Positions 1 through 9,477 of a stretch of 64,000 nucleotides of DNA are shown piece by piece; positions within the stretch are counted from its first letter, which is position 1, and each line of letters opens with the position of its first letter. Origin of the DNA: Corynebacterium incognita (GTDB lineage: Bacteria > Actinomycetota > Actinomycetes > Mycobacteriales > Mycobacteriaceae). The DNA lies in the NCBI RefSeq assembly GCF_014217255.1, contig NZ_CP059404.1, positions 1,488,001 through 1,552,000 on the forward strand, in the 5' to 3' direction. Both the position numbers and the translations under genes were made by a program. The notes under the pieces were generated by a model. It saw nothing but the letters and a program-made list of their open reading frames with translations, did not search any database and was not told the DNA's origin.

Positions 1-3000
1 GGACATGGTGCGCTTGGCCATGTTGGTCAGCGTCGGGGAGGCGGCGAGGCCGACCTCGACGAGCTGATCCACGGCGTCGAGAAGCACCTTCTGGGTCTCA
101 ATCCAGCGCACCGGGGACGCGAACTGCCAGGACAGCAGCTCGATCATGAGGAGACGGGCCAGTTCTTGGTCGTCCATGTCGGTGGCGGTGACGCCGCGCA
201 GGCGCTCGGACGGCGCGACCTCCAGGATGGCGTCGATGAAGTCTTGGGTCAGCTCGAACGGGCGGGCCACCAGGTTCGGCACGTAGCGGCCGACGAGTGC
301 ATCCAGGTCCAACTCGCGCGGCAGCAGGGCGTCCAGCTTGCCCGCGAAGTCCTCCACGCCGGGGTGCAGGACCGCGGAGTGGAACGGCACGTCGATGCCC
401 GGCACCATGACGAACGCGCGCTCGTGCACCGCCGCGGCCTTGGCCTGCAGGGCCTTAAGCCCTGCCTTGGTACCCGCGATGGAGTACTGCTGGCCCGGGA
501 TGTTGTAGTTGACGATTTCCAGGAACTCACCGGTCTCGGCGGCCACGCCGTCGACGTAGCCCTGCACGTCGTCCGCGCCCACGCCGATCATGTTCGGACG
601 CAGCGCGCCCATGGCGTAGTTGGAGTTGCCGTGCTCGTCGCGTGGTACCAGGGAGCCCATGGCGGAACCGCGGGAGTAGACCACGTCGATGACCGCTTCC
701 AGGTCAAAGATATTCGCTAGCGATGCCAGCGCGGTGTACTCACCCAGCGAGTGGCCGGCGTACATGGCCCCGGAAGCGATTGCGTCAGCTTCTCGCAGGC
801 GCTCGGTCTGCGCGTACGCCACGACAGCCAGCGCCACCTGCGTGAATTGCGTCAGGTGCAGCACGCCGTTCGGGTGGCGGAAGGTGGTGCCGCGCACGGT
901 GAGTTCGGTCGGGTTCTCGTCGATGATCTGGCGGATGGAGAAGCCCAAAGCGTCCCGGGTGTGCGCGTCCGCGCGGCGCCAGATTTCGCGCGCTGCAGCG
1001 GAAGCGTCGCGGTCGCCCGCGCCCATGCCCTCGGCCTGGATGCCCTGGCCTGGGTAGATGTAGGCGGTCTTGGGCTGTGCGAGCAGCGCCTGGCCGACGG
1101 AGACGACCTCGCCGTCGATGCGGCAGGTGACCTCCAGGGCCGCGTGGATGCCCTTGCGGCCAACGCGCTCGACGGTGATCTCCACGACGTCGTTCAGTTG
1201 CACCATGCCGTACATGGAGTAGGTCCAGCCCACCACGGTGCCGTGCTTGGCGGCCAGGTGCTGGGCGGTGGCGGACAGCCACATGCCGTGGACCAGCGGC
1301 GCGGACAGGTTCACCAGCTGCGCGGCGTTGGTGGAGGTGTGGATCGGGTTGTAGTCGCCGGAGACTAGCGCGAACGGCGTCATGTCGCTCGGCGCGGTGA
1401 CCTCGGCGCGGTCGATGAAGGAGCGCGGGGTGTCCACGATCTTGGTCGAGGACTTACCGCCGCCGAACTCCGGGGCCGGGGTCGGCACCGCGGTGCCCTG
1501 GGCACGGCCGCGGATGGCGAAGCGCTGCATCTGCGTGGCGACGATCTCGTCCCCGCTACGCAGCTCCAGTTCCACGGTGACGATGCGCCCGGAGACAGAC
1601 TCGTCGATGGCGGTGCACTTGGAGGTGACGTCGATGGTGCGGCCGTCGGCAAGCTCGTGCAGCGGCACGCGCACGTCCACCACGTGGTTGAGGTGCACCG
1701 CGTTGAGCAGGCCCTCGATGACGGGGTAGCCGTCCTCCAGCAAGCCGGAGCCGAGTGCGGTGTAGATGGCCGGCCAGCATGGGCCCACCAGCACGTCAGG
1801 GGTGCCCACCGGTAGGTCGCCGGCCTTCTCGCTCACGGACTCGCCCAGGCCCGCGCCGGTGACGTTGGTGTGGGCGGACAGCAGGGATGCCGGGAAGGTG
1901 AACGAGTACTCGGCCACGCCGAACGGCGCGTCCGCAGACTGGGAGCCTTCGATGATGCGCGGCATGGACTCGATGTGGTCGCCGTTCTCGCTCACCGAAC
2001 CCACGCCCGCCAGGCCCTCGAGCAGCGCAAAGACGGAATCGGGGAGGCGCTCGTCGGAGACCACCGGGCAGGCGCCGGTGCCCGCGCCTGATGGCAGATC
2101 CAGCGGCACGGTCACCTCGCGCACGTAGAACGGGCGCTGGTCTTCGGGCAGGTTGTCCCAGTAGGAGTCGGCGTTGATGCGGATGGACCAGCCGGATTCG
2201 TCGCGCACCAGGTCAAAGGCGTCGCTTTCCATCACGTGCGCAGGGTTGGCCATGAGGTGGCCGTGCCACACGATGTGCGGGCTGTTGCGAATGAAGGCCT
2301 CCTCGTCCGCGGCGTCTGCCAGGCGGGAGTAGCGCGACTCCGGCTGCACCCCGGCGTCGGCAAGCGCCTGGGTGGCACCGGACTCGAAGCGCCCCAACAG
2401 CTCCGCGATGGGCTCGTTCTTCTTCGTGATACCCGCGACGGCCACCGGGCCCGGGATGATGCGCACCTGGTCCGCGGTGTAGCGCTCGTCCTGCGCCTGC
2501 CACAGGGTGTCCTTGCCAAACCAGGTCTTCAGATCACCGTCGATGGCAGGGACCCACGGCATGGGCTTGACGTGCTTGTAGTGCAGCTTGATCCACCACG
2601 CGGCGTCGCGCGGGGAGACGGTGAGGCGGTGCGCCTCCGGGTAGGCCTCTAGCAGGCGGGCGGCCGCGGCCGGGGCGTCGGCCACCTCGTCCACGGAGGC
2701 GAACAGCGTCTCGATCTCGCCGTGGTCGGCGTCCGCCAGGCGGGCCTCCACGCGGTGCAGCAGGTCCAGGAAGCGGTCATCCCACGTCGGATCGGCGAAC
2801 GGATAAGCCAACTCCACGAACTTGTTGACCCACTCGGCGTACGTCATGGTCTCCACGTCGCCGAAGAATGGCTTCGAGGTCTTGGCCAGCGCGGCGATGA
2901 TCTCGTCGCGGCGCGGCTCGTAGTCCTCTAAAGGCATGGACGTAATCAGGCGGGACGCCGCCGCGAAAGAGTTGTCCAGGTCGTGGATATCAGCCAGCAG

Positions 3001-4923
3001 GTGCGACTGGGAGGAGGCGACGCCGTTTTTGCCGGTGCCGCGGCCTACCCAGCCGTTGTTGTCGTCGTAGGAGATACCCGGGGTGTTCACCAGCAGCTCC
3101 TTGACGGAATCGGTGGCCTTGGCCTCCTTGGCGGCCATGGCGACGGTGCCGATGAACACGGCGTCGACAGGCGTATCCGGCAGGCCGTACTTATGCGCCC
3201 AGGAGCCGGTGATGTAGGTGGCCGCGCGCTCCGGGGAGTAGATGCCGCCGCCTACGGTGAGCAGGATGTTGTCGTGCTCGCGGACCTCCGCGTAGGTGTC
3301 CTGCAGCATGTCATCAAGTTCGGTCCAGGAGTGGTGGCCGCCCGCATGGCCGTCCTCGACCTGCATGATGATGAGCGTCTCCGGGTTGGCCGCCGCGATC
3401 TTCAGGGTGTCGCGGATCTGCTTGGACGTGCCCGGCTTGAAGGCAATATAGGGGAAACCGTCCTCGTGCAGCTGCGCCAGCAGCTCCGTGGCCTCGTCGA
3501 CCTCCGGGATGCCGGCGGAGACGGTGACGCCGCTCAACGACGCCCCGGCCGCGCGCGCCTTGGGTACGATGCGGGCCTGGCCGAACTGCAGGTTCCACAG
3601 GAAGCGGTCGAAGAACATGGTGTTGAACTGCGCGGTGCGGCCCGGCTCCAGCTGGGCTTCTAGACGATCCTTGTGCCCGGTGAACACCTCGTCGGAGTAC
3701 ATGCCGCCGCCGGCCAGCTCGGTCCAGTAGCCGGCGTTGGCTGCCGCGGCGACGATGTCGGCGTCCGCGGTGGTCGGCGTCATGCCGCCGAGCATGATGG
3801 GGGAGAAGCCCGTGGCCGCGGAGAAGCGGGTCTGGGTGTAGGTCTTGCCGTCCGGCAGGGTGACCAGGCGCGGGGCGAAGCGGGACCAGTCGCGGCGCTC
3901 GGGCAGTTGCGCGCCGGGGGTGGCCAGCTCGTCGCGCTCGGCGGCGGTGGCCGCGGGCACGAGCGCCTTCGCGGTGCCTACGAGCAGCGGGGAGGTCAAC
4001 CGCGCCAGGGAGCTATCGAGCGCGAGCAGGTACTCGGCGTCCAGCGTGGCGACGACCGCGAGCCAGTCGTGGTGGTTGACCAGCACGGCGTCGGCAAGCT
4101 CGCGGGCACGGGTGGTGTCCAGGCCGCAGCGCTGTGCGTAGTCCACGGTGAGGTCCGCGGCGGCGCGCAGGCTCTTGTGGTGGAAGGGCAGCGCGACGGG
4201 CAGGGAGTCGAAACGCGGGCTGAGATCGGAACCGCCGAATTCGGCGGACTCGAGGGCCTCGTTGTGGGCCTCGGCGAAGTTCTGCAGCGCGGACTGGGTG
4301 CGCTCCAGGGACTCCGGGGCGCCGGCCACGACGAAGGCGCGGCGGCCGTTGGTGACGGCGATGGCGGCGTCGCCGGCCAGGTGCTTCTCGACGTCCTCGC
4401 GGTCCAGGCCGCGCACCGCCAGCATGTGGGAGCGGTTGTCGCTCGCGCCGTGGACGACCGCGGCGGCGGTGCCCATGAGTACGGCGAGGCTCAGCGCTTT
4501 GTCTGGCGCGGTGGCCGCGAAGACGCCGAGCACGCCCTGGGAGTGTCCGATGAGCTCGGCGTCCTCGACCTTGAGGCCGAGCTCGCGCAGCTGGTTGAGC
4601 GCGGCGATCTGCCCCAAGACGATGCCCGGGATAGAGATCGCGGGGAAGGTGTCGGCCACTGTGGCCTCCGGGTTCTTGTCGGCGCTGGTGCCGGCGAGCT
4701 CCTCCAGGCGCTCGAACACGCCCGGCGTGGTGGAGGCGATCGTGCGTGCCACCGGTCCGGTGGTAGTGCGGGCCTGTGTGAGCAGTGCGGTGAGGTCGGC
4801 TGCGCCGCGGTTGGTGGCGGCGCCGTCGACGATGGCGCGCTGCCAGGCCGAGCCTTGTCCCGCGAACAGGATGGCCGGCGCGGAGCCGGCGGAGGAGAGC
4901 TGCGTGAGCGGTGTCAGAGTCAT
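1..4923 (-). CDS. fas: Type I fatty acid synthase, N-terminal part (cut by window edge)
   Basis: The frame stays open for 1641 codons from the ATG at 4923 to the window edge, so the C-terminal ketoreductase/ketosynthase half lies outside. The domains follow the FAS-I order. An acetyltransferase has FAGQGSAW near residue 20 and the nucleophile elbow GHSQG with Ser128. A FMN enoyl reductase follows (GGMTPTTADADI, then ELAGGGMYS, about residues 370-800). A MaoC-like dehydratase comes next (SGDYNPIHTS, about residue 1240). A malonyl/palmitoyl transferase has GHSLGEYTAL with Ser1392. The enzyme makes acyl-CoAs from acetyl-CoA and malonyl-CoA in the cytosol; in mycolate-producing bacteria these feed phospholipids and mycolates. 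An AGGTGACC-like ribosome-binding site precedes the ATG. Corynebacteria may carry fasA and fasB, and I cannot say which this is. Two acyl-CoA ligase genes lie directly upstream on the same strand. Confidence 0.95.
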   Translation of the reverse strand, partial: MTLTPLTQLSSAGSAPAILFAGQGSAWQRAIVDGAATNRGAADLTALLTQARTTTGPVARTIASTTPGVFERLEELAGTSADKNPEATVADTFPAISIPGIVLGQIAALNQLRELGLKVEDAELIGHSQGVLGVFAATAPDKALSLAVLMGTAAAVVHGASDNRSHMLAVRGLDREDVEKHLAGDAAIAVTNGRRAFVVAGAPESLERTQSALQNFAEAHNEALESAEFGGSDLSPRFDSLPVALPFHHKSLRAAADLTVDYAQRCGLDTTRARELADAVLVNHHDWLAVVATLDAEYLLALDSSLARLTSPLLVGTAKALVPAATAAERDELATPGAQLPERRDWSRFAPRLVTLPDGKTYTQTRFSAATGFSPIMLGGMTPTTADADIVAAAANAGYWTELAGGGMYSDEVFTGHKDRLEAQLEPGRTAQFNTMFFDRFLWNLQFGQARIVPKARAAGASLSGVTVSAGIPEVDEATELLAQLHEDGFPYIAFKPGTSKQIRDTLKIAAANPETLIIMQVEDGHAGGHHSWTELDDMLQDTYAEVREHDNILLTVGGGIYSPERAATYITGSWAHKYGLPDTPVDAVFIGTVAMAAKEAKATDSVKELLVNTPGISYDDNNGWVGRGTGKNGVASSQSHLLADIHDLDNSFAAASRLITSMPLEDYEPRRDEIIAALAKTSKPFFGDVETMTYAEWVNKFVELAYPFADPTWDDRFLDLLHRVEARLADADHGEIETLFASVDEVADAPAAAARLLEAYPEAHRLTVSPRDAAWWIKLHYKHVKPMPWVPAIDGDLKTWFGKDTLWQAQDERYTADQVRIIPGPVAVAGITKKNEPIAELLGRFESGATQALADAGVQPESRYSRLADAADEEAFIRNSPHIVWHGHLMANPAHVMESDAFDLVRDESGWSIRINADSYWDNLPEDQRPFYVREVTVPLDLPSGAGTGACPVVSDERLPDSVFALLEGLAGVGSVSENGDHIESMPRIIEGSQSADAPFGVAEYSFTFPASLLSAHTNVTGAGLGESVSEKAGDLPVGTPDVLVGPCWPAIYTALGSGLLEDGYPVIEGLLNAVHLNHVVDVRVPLHELADGRTIDVTSKCTAIDESVSGRIVTVELELRSGDEIVATQMQRFAIRGRAQGTAVPTPAPEFGGGKSSTKIVDTPRSFIDRAEVTAPSDMTPFALVSGDYNPIHTSTNAAQLVNLSAPLVHGMWLSATAQHLAAKHGTVVGWTYSMYGMVQLNDVVEITVERVGRKGIHAALEVTCRIDGEVVSVGQALLAQPKTAYIYPGQGIQAEGMGAGDRDASAAAREIWRRADAHTRDALGFSIRQIIDENPTELTVRGTTFRHPNGVLHLTQFTQVALAVVAYAQTERLREADAIASGAMYAGHSLGEYTALASLANIFDLEAVIDVVYSRGSAMGSLVPRDEHGNSNYAMGALRPNMIGVGADDVQGYVDGVAAETGEFLEIVNYNIPGQQYSIAGTKAGLKALQAKAAAVHERAFVMVPGIDVPFHSAVLHPGVEDFAGKLDALLPRELDLDALVGRYVPNLVARPFELTQDFIDAILEVAPSERLRGVTATDMDDQELARLLMIELLSWQFASPVRWIETQKVLLDAVDQLVEVGLAASPTLTNMAKRTMS

Positions 4924-5034
4924 GATTTCTTAGGTCACCTTTTTACGTGTACGTCGGTTACGTGCGAAGCGCCGCCCCAGAACTCACCATCCGGCAGATA
5001 GTTTCTAGGACAAACACATACCCGACCTACGATA

Positions 5035-5059
5035 CAGTAAGTTACGGCTCAGTAGGTTG
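5035..5059. promoter_or_regulatory. Possible fas operator: direct repeat plus imperfect palindrome
   Basis: CAGTAAGTTA (5035-5044) recurs as CAGTAGGTTG (5050-5059) with a 15-bp period, and GTAAGTTAC (5037-5045) is a palindrome apart from its centre. It lies about 110 bp upstream of the fas ATG. In C. glutamicum the TetR-type regulator FasR controls fas genes from operators in this kind of position; equating this repeat with a FasR site is inference from position and symmetry. Confidence 0.35.
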
Positions 5060-5302
5060 TGGCGAGGTAAGAATTTTTCTCGCTGCCCCCGGCCGGGGCA
5101 GGCGAGCTGCGCGACTGCGCCAGGGAGAGGAACATCTACTCCAGCTTGAACCTTGGATCACGTGTCAAAGAAGCGGAATGGTTCATCAATATCAAGCGAT
5201 TATGCGTGCTGTTTCTCGAGCTCCGAGCCATTGTTTTCCGCGGCTTGTTGGTGAGTTCGGGCTATCTCCGGACAAGTTCCTATATCACCGTGTCTTAACG
5301 GT

Positions 5303-5635
5303 CTACCTTTGGTCACGCACCCATATGTGATCTGATCCAGAAGTGAAAACGAGCAAGTCCCGGCAGGTAGAGGGCGCGAAATTTTCCCGATTTTCTCGTA
5401 ACCACGTGATGTGATCCGAATTCTCAAAATCCAGTTTGTCAAGAATTGATTCGCCAGCAATGTCGTATACCCATAAGTCGTGGACATTTTCATATTCGAC
5501 CGAGTATTTTTGGAAAGTTCCCTAAGGCTGAAAGATGGTTTCAAACCCTGCGAGGGATGTCCCGCTGGGCGTTTCTACTTCGACTACGATGTATAGAAAT
5601 TCTTTGAGCCAATCTGAGGCTAATTTCATTTTCAT
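5303..5635 (-). pseudogene. Unrecognised small ORF interrupted by one in-frame amber codon
   Basis: On the minus strand a frame from ATG 5635 reads 37 residues (starting MKMKLASDWLKEFLYIVVEV), meets TAG at 5522-5524, and continues in the same frame for 72 residues (including DLWVYDIAGESILDKLDF and WLRENRENFAPSTCRDLLV) to TAG at 5303-5305. Both halves have protein-like composition: alternating hydrophobic and acidic residues, several Trp and Tyr, and no Arg/Pro/Ala runs of the kind seen in shadow frames here. The open frame also extends upstream of the ATG without a better start codon. Low GC fits foreign origin. I do not recognise the family. It may be a pseudogene, a sequencing error at the TAG, or a non-coding frame open by chance. 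Confidence 0.42.
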
Positions 5636-5842
5636 AAATCCACAGTTGTGATATCTGGGCTGAACCAGGTAGGCGCCTTGTTGCTCGTGCCGTGAGCGCC
5701 CGCATTGTGAGCGGTATGCATAGTAGTGATTCCGCGCGGATTTGCGCCGCTGTCCGTCCTGCGCAGAGAGGCGCGATGGTCATCGGTGTCATCACGCCGC
5801 AGTGGGTAACAAGCTGTGCTCCTCGGTGAGGATGTGGAGTAT

Positions 5843-7606
5843 TTAAGCCTGCGCCTGGTGCCCGTTGCCGTCCTTGAGTAGCTCGAGCAGCTCCGCCTGC
5901 ACCTCGCGGCGGCGGATCTTGCCCAGCTGATCCTGGGCGAGGTGCTCGAAGTGGTAGAAGGTGCGCGGGACCTTGTAGCGGGTCAGATTGTTGCGCGCGA
6001 ATTCCTTCATCTTCTCCGGCTCCAGCGCCGCGCCGTCGCGCAGCGTAATGCAGGCGACCACGTCCTCCGAACCATCCTCGCGCGGGCGGCCCACCACGGC
6101 CACGTCCACGATGTCCGGGTGTGTTCGCATGACCTCTTCCACCTCCGCCGGGTAGACGTTGAAGCCGCCGGTGATGATGACCTCCTTGAGGCGGGAGACC
6201 AGGCGAATGAAGCCATCTTCTTCCATAACCGCCATGTCGCCCGTGCGGAACCAGTTCTTGTGGAAGGACTCCGCGGTGGCCTCCGGGTTGTTGAGATAGC
6301 CCTTGAATACCTGCGGGCCGCGGATGAGCAGCTCGCCCTCCGTGCCGTCCGGCATGACCGTGTCCGGGTCCTTCGGGTCCACGATGCGTACCTCGGTATC
6401 CGGGAAGGGCAGGCCAATATAGCCCGGGCGGCGCCCGCCGTCCATCGGGTTCCCAATGGCCACCGGGGACGTCTCCGTCAGGCCGTAGCCTTCCACCAGG
6501 TTGCCGTGGGTGAGTGCCTCCCATTCCTCCACCGTGGACACCGGCAGCGTCGCCGCGCCGGACAGGGCGTTGCGGATGCCCTTGAGCTCCACGCCCTTCT
6601 CCTGGGCGGCTTCGATGATCTTGTTGTACAAGGTGGGCACGCCCGGCACCCAGGTCGGGGTGTGCTTCTTCATGACCGGCATGATGAGCTCCATCTTCGG
6701 TGCCGGCAGCAAGATGATCTCGCCGCCGATGTAGACCGCGAGCACGCCGATGAGCGTGAGCCCGTAGGCGTGGAACATCGGCAGGGCGCCCAGCATGCGC
6801 TCGTCGGTCGTGCCCAGGCCCGGGACCCAGTGCTTGCCCATGTGGGCGTTGGCAAAGACGTTGCCGTGGCTGAGCTCCGCGCCCTTGGGTTTGCCCGTGG
6901 TGCCCGAGGTGTACATGATGATCGCGGTGTCGTCCGGCGTGATGTCCGCTGCCGGCTGGAAGCCCTCGCCGTCGCCGCCGATCGCGGGGGAGATGAGCGA
7001 GTTCCAGCTCACCGTGTTCGGCGCCTTGCCCGTGAGCTGGTCGCGCTTTTCAGTAATCTGCGGGACCGGGATGCGCAGCAGGAGCTGCTGCATGCGCGGC
7101 ATCGCCTCAATCATGTTGACGGAGATGATGGTCTCCAGGTTCGTGACGCCGCGCAGCTTCTCCAACGTCGGCGCGGTCTTGTCCCAGGAAATCGCCACCC
7201 GCGCGCCGTGGTCCTTGAACAGGCCCTCCAGCTCCGGTGCGGTGTAGAGCGGATTGTGCTCCACGACGACCGCGCCGAGCTTCTGCACCGCGTAGAACGC
7301 CGCGATGTGCTGCGGGCAGTTCGGCAGCACGATGGCTACCTTGTCGCCCGGGCGGATACCGAAGGCGCGTAGGCCCGCCGCGGCAGCGCGGACCTGCTGG
7401 TCCAGCTCGCGGTAGGTCTGGCGGCGGCCAAAGAACCACGTGGCCGGCTTGTCGGCGTTCTTGACCAGGTTCTGGTCATAGACGTCGAGAAGTGTGTTGT
7501 CGCCGTAGTCCAGGGTGTGTGGGGTCCATTCGGCGTAGTGCTCTAGCCAGGCCTTGGTCGACGCCGCGTGGCTAGGGTGTGCGCCAGATTCTGCTGGGCT
7601 CGTCAT
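5843..7606 (-). CDS. fadD: Long-chain fatty acid-CoA ligase (first paralogue)
   Basis: This 587-residue adenylate-forming enzyme activates a fatty acid with ATP to acyl-AMP and then acyl-CoA. It shows the AMP-binding P-loop TSGTTGKPKG (about residue 230), the adenylate-binding motif GYGLTETSP (about 370), the hinge WFRTGDMA, and ITGGFNVYPAEVE before the mobile C-terminal domain. The C-terminal GKIRRREVQ carries the lysine expected for adenylation. The start at 7606 is chosen because GGAGG lies 6 bases upstream; an in-frame TTG farther upstream lacks such a site. A close paralogue follows at 7685-9394 with only 78 bp between. Position beside fas suggests supply or recycling of acyl chains; the substrate cannot be read from the sequence. 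Confidence 0.93.
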   Translation of the reverse strand: MTSPAESGAHPSHAASTKAWLEHYAEWTPHTLDYGDNTLLDVYDQNLVKNADKPATWFFGRRQTYRELDQQVRAAAAGLRAFGIRPGDKVAIVLPNCPQHIAAFYAVQKLGAVVVEHNPLYTAPELEGLFKDHGARVAISWDKTAPTLEKLRGVTNLETIISVNMIEAMPRMQQLLLRIPVPQITEKRDQLTGKAPNTVSWNSLISPAIGGDGEGFQPAADITPDDTAIIMYTSGTTGKPKGAELSHGNVFANAHMGKHWVPGLGTTDERMLGALPMFHAYGLTLIGVLAVYIGGEIILLPAPKMELIMPVMKKHTPTWVPGVPTLYNKIIEAAQEKGVELKGIRNALSGAATLPVSTVEEWEALTHGNLVEGYGLTETSPVAIGNPMDGGRRPGYIGLPFPDTEVRIVDPKDPDTVMPDGTEGELLIRGPQVFKGYLNNPEATAESFHKNWFRTGDMAVMEEDGFIRLVSRLKEVIITGGFNVYPAEVEEVMRTHPDIVDVAVVGRPREDGSEDVVACITLRDGAALEPEKMKEFARNNLTRYKVPRTFYHFEHLAQDQLGKIRRREVQAELLELLKDGNGHQAQA

Positions 7607-7684
7607 GGGGTGCCTCCGATACAAGAAATTTCGTTATCCAAACAAAGTTTATCCACAATCGGGGACCGAGCCCACGATAAGGCG

Positions 7685-9394
7685 CTAGTTTTCGCCCATG
7701 CGCTCCAGCAAGTCCGCCTGCACCTCGCGGCGGCGGATCTTGCCCAACTGGTCCTTGGCCAGGGATTCGAAGTGGTAGAAGGTGCGCGGCACCTTGTAGC
7801 GGGTGAGCTTCTCGCGGGCGTAATCCTTCAAGGCCTCCGGGTCCAGAGCCGCGCCGTCGCGAAGCGTCACGCACGCCACGACGTCCTCGGAACCGTCCTT
7901 GCGGGGGCGGCCCACCACGGCGATTTCCTCAATGTCCGGGTGCGCCAGCATCGCGGATTCCACCTCGCCGGGGTAGACATTAAAGCCGCCGGTGATGATG
8001 AGCTCCTTGATGCGGGAGACGATCTTGATGTAGCCGTCCGGCTCCATGATCGCCATGTCGCCGGTGCGGAACCAGCCGTTGTGGAAGACCTCCGCCGTGG
8101 CCTCCGGGTCATTGAAGTAGCCCTTGGAAATCTGCGGGGCGCGCGCCACCAGCTCGCCGGCCTCGCCGTCCGGCATGGTCTCGTCCAGGTTCTCCGGGTT
8201 GGCGATCCGCACTTCGGTATCCGGGAAGGGCACGCCGATATAGCCCGGGCGGCGGTCGGTGGTCATGGGGTTGCCCACCAGGATCGGGGAGCACTCCGTG
8301 AGGCCGTAGCCCTCCACCAGGAGCCCGCCGGCCATGGATTCCCAGTCCGCCACGGTGGCCTCCGGCAGGGACGCGGCGCCGGAGAAGGAGTTGCGGACGC
8401 TGGAGAGATCCACGTTCTTCTCGCGCGCGGCCTCAATGATCTTCTCGTACAAGGTGGGAACACCCGGGATCCAGGTAATCGGGTGCTTCTTCTGCACGTT
8501 CATGACCAGGTCCATCTTCGGTGCGGGCAGCAAAATGAGCTCGCCGCCGATGAGGAAAGCCAGGGTGGCAGAGAATGTGAGCCCGTAGGCGTGGAACAGC
8601 GGCAGGGCCGCCAGCATCCGCTCGGGCTGATCGCCCAGCCCCTTGACCCAGGCCTTACCCTGCACGATGTTGGCGTACAGGTTGCCGTGACTGAGCTCCG
8701 CGCCCTTCGGTGCGCCGGTGGTGCCGGAGGTATACAGGATGACCGCGGTGGTGTCCTTGGTGATGTCCTCCGGGGAGGCCAGGTTGCGGCCCAGGCCGCC
8801 GATGGCCTGCGAGGTGAGGGCGTCCCACGGCACGGTGTTCGGGGCGTCGCCAGTTAATTGCGCGCGCATCTTGCGCAGCTGTGGCACCGGCAGGCGCAGG
8901 GCAACGCGCTGCAGGCGGGGCATCGCGTCCACCATGTTGACGGAGACGATGGTCTCCAGTGCAGTGTCCTCACGAAGCTTCTCGACGGTCGGTGCCGCCT
9001 TGTCCCACACAATCGCAATGCGGGCCCCATGGTTGCGGAAGGGCCCTTCGAGCTCGTGCGCGGTGTATAGCGGGTTGTGCTCCACGACGATGGCGCCGAG
9101 CTTGAGCACCGCATAGAACGCGATGATGTGTTGTGGGCAGTTGGGGAGCAAGATGGCCACGCGGTCGCCGGGGCGCACGCCGAAAGCCTTCAGGCCGGCG
9201 GCGGCGCGGCGCACCTGGACGTCGATGTCGCCGAAGGTCATTTGGCGGCCGAAGAAATAGGTGGCTGGCTTGTCCGCGTTGCGGGTGAGGTTCTCCTCGT
9301 AGACGTCCAACAGCGTGGTCTCACCGTACGGCAACTGCGCGTCTGCCCAGTCCGGGTAATACTGCAGCCAGGCCTTGGTTTCGAAAGCGGACAT
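7685..9394 (-). CDS. fadD: Long-chain fatty acid-CoA ligase (second paralogue)
   Basis: This 569-residue AMP-forming acyl-CoA synthetase is collinear with the neighbour at 5843-7606 and nearly identical in its core motifs: TSGTTGAPKG (about residue 222), GYGLTECSP (about 361), WFRTGDMA, ITGGFNVYPGEVE and C-terminal GKIRRREVQ. The pair looks like a local duplication that has since diverged. Two ATGs are adjacent (9397 and 9394). GGAAGG is spaced 5 bases from the second but only 2 from the first, so MSAFETK is preferred. The gene diverges from mshA across an 83-bp gap. Chain-length preference is unknown. Confidence 0.92.
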   Translation of the reverse strand: MSAFETKAWLQYYPDWADAQLPYGETTLLDVYEENLTRNADKPATYFFGRQMTFGDIDVQVRRAAAGLKAFGVRPGDRVAILLPNCPQHIIAFYAVLKLGAIVVEHNPLYTAHELEGPFRNHGARIAIVWDKAAPTVEKLREDTALETIVSVNMVDAMPRLQRVALRLPVPQLRKMRAQLTGDAPNTVPWDALTSQAIGGLGRNLASPEDITKDTTAVILYTSGTTGAPKGAELSHGNLYANIVQGKAWVKGLGDQPERMLAALPLFHAYGLTFSATLAFLIGGELILLPAPKMDLVMNVQKKHPITWIPGVPTLYEKIIEAAREKNVDLSSVRNSFSGAASLPEATVADWESMAGGLLVEGYGLTECSPILVGNPMTTDRRPGYIGVPFPDTEVRIANPENLDETMPDGEAGELVARAPQISKGYFNDPEATAEVFHNGWFRTGDMAIMEPDGYIKIVSRIKELIITGGFNVYPGEVESAMLAHPDIEEIAVVGRPRKDGSEDVVACVTLRDGAALDPEALKDYAREKLTRYKVPRTFYHFESLAKDQLGKIRRREVQADLLERMGEN

Positions 9395-9465
9395 CATTAC
9401 CTTCCCGTAAGTTTCGCGCGCGTAGGTTTGTTTCGTAGTGCAACTATACGCCTTCCGTAAGTCGC

Positions 9466-9471
9466 TAGACT
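9466..9471 (+). promoter_or_regulatory. -10 element TAGACT of mshA, apparently giving a leaderless mRNA
   Basis: TAGACT sits 6 bases before the mshA ATG, so transcription would begin at or next to the A of the start codon. There is no purine-rich ribosome-binding site. Leaderless transcripts are common in actinobacteria. No clear -35 box is seen. Confidence 0.5.
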
Positions 9472-9477
9472 TGGGGC

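Larger units (their letters stand above)
4924..5842. other. AT-rich intergenic island between fas and the first acyl-CoA ligase gene
   Basis: These 919 bases separate two minus-strand lipid genes. Base composition from about 5100 to 5720 is clearly less GC-rich than the flanking genes. The fas-proximal end holds a repeat that could be a regulator site (5035-5059), and the middle holds a broken minus-strand reading frame (5303-5635). From about 5640 to 5842 I see no gene, tRNA or obvious terminator. The composition suggests acquired or decaying DNA. Confidence 0.6.

Noticed and set aside
3673..5001. A 442-codon open frame antisense to the fas acetyltransferase region
   Set aside because: Gly/Arg/Val-rich shadow without domain motifs; the fas frame on the other strand is unambiguous.
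4947..5330. A 127-codon plus-strand ORF in the same gap
   Set aside because: It crosses the presumed fas promoter, has no ribosome-binding site or recognisable motif, and is not protein-like.
5200..5544. A 114-codon minus-strand ORF in the fas-fadD gap
   Set aside because: The frame beside it (5303-5635) has the more protein-like sequence; this one looks like its out-of-frame shadow.
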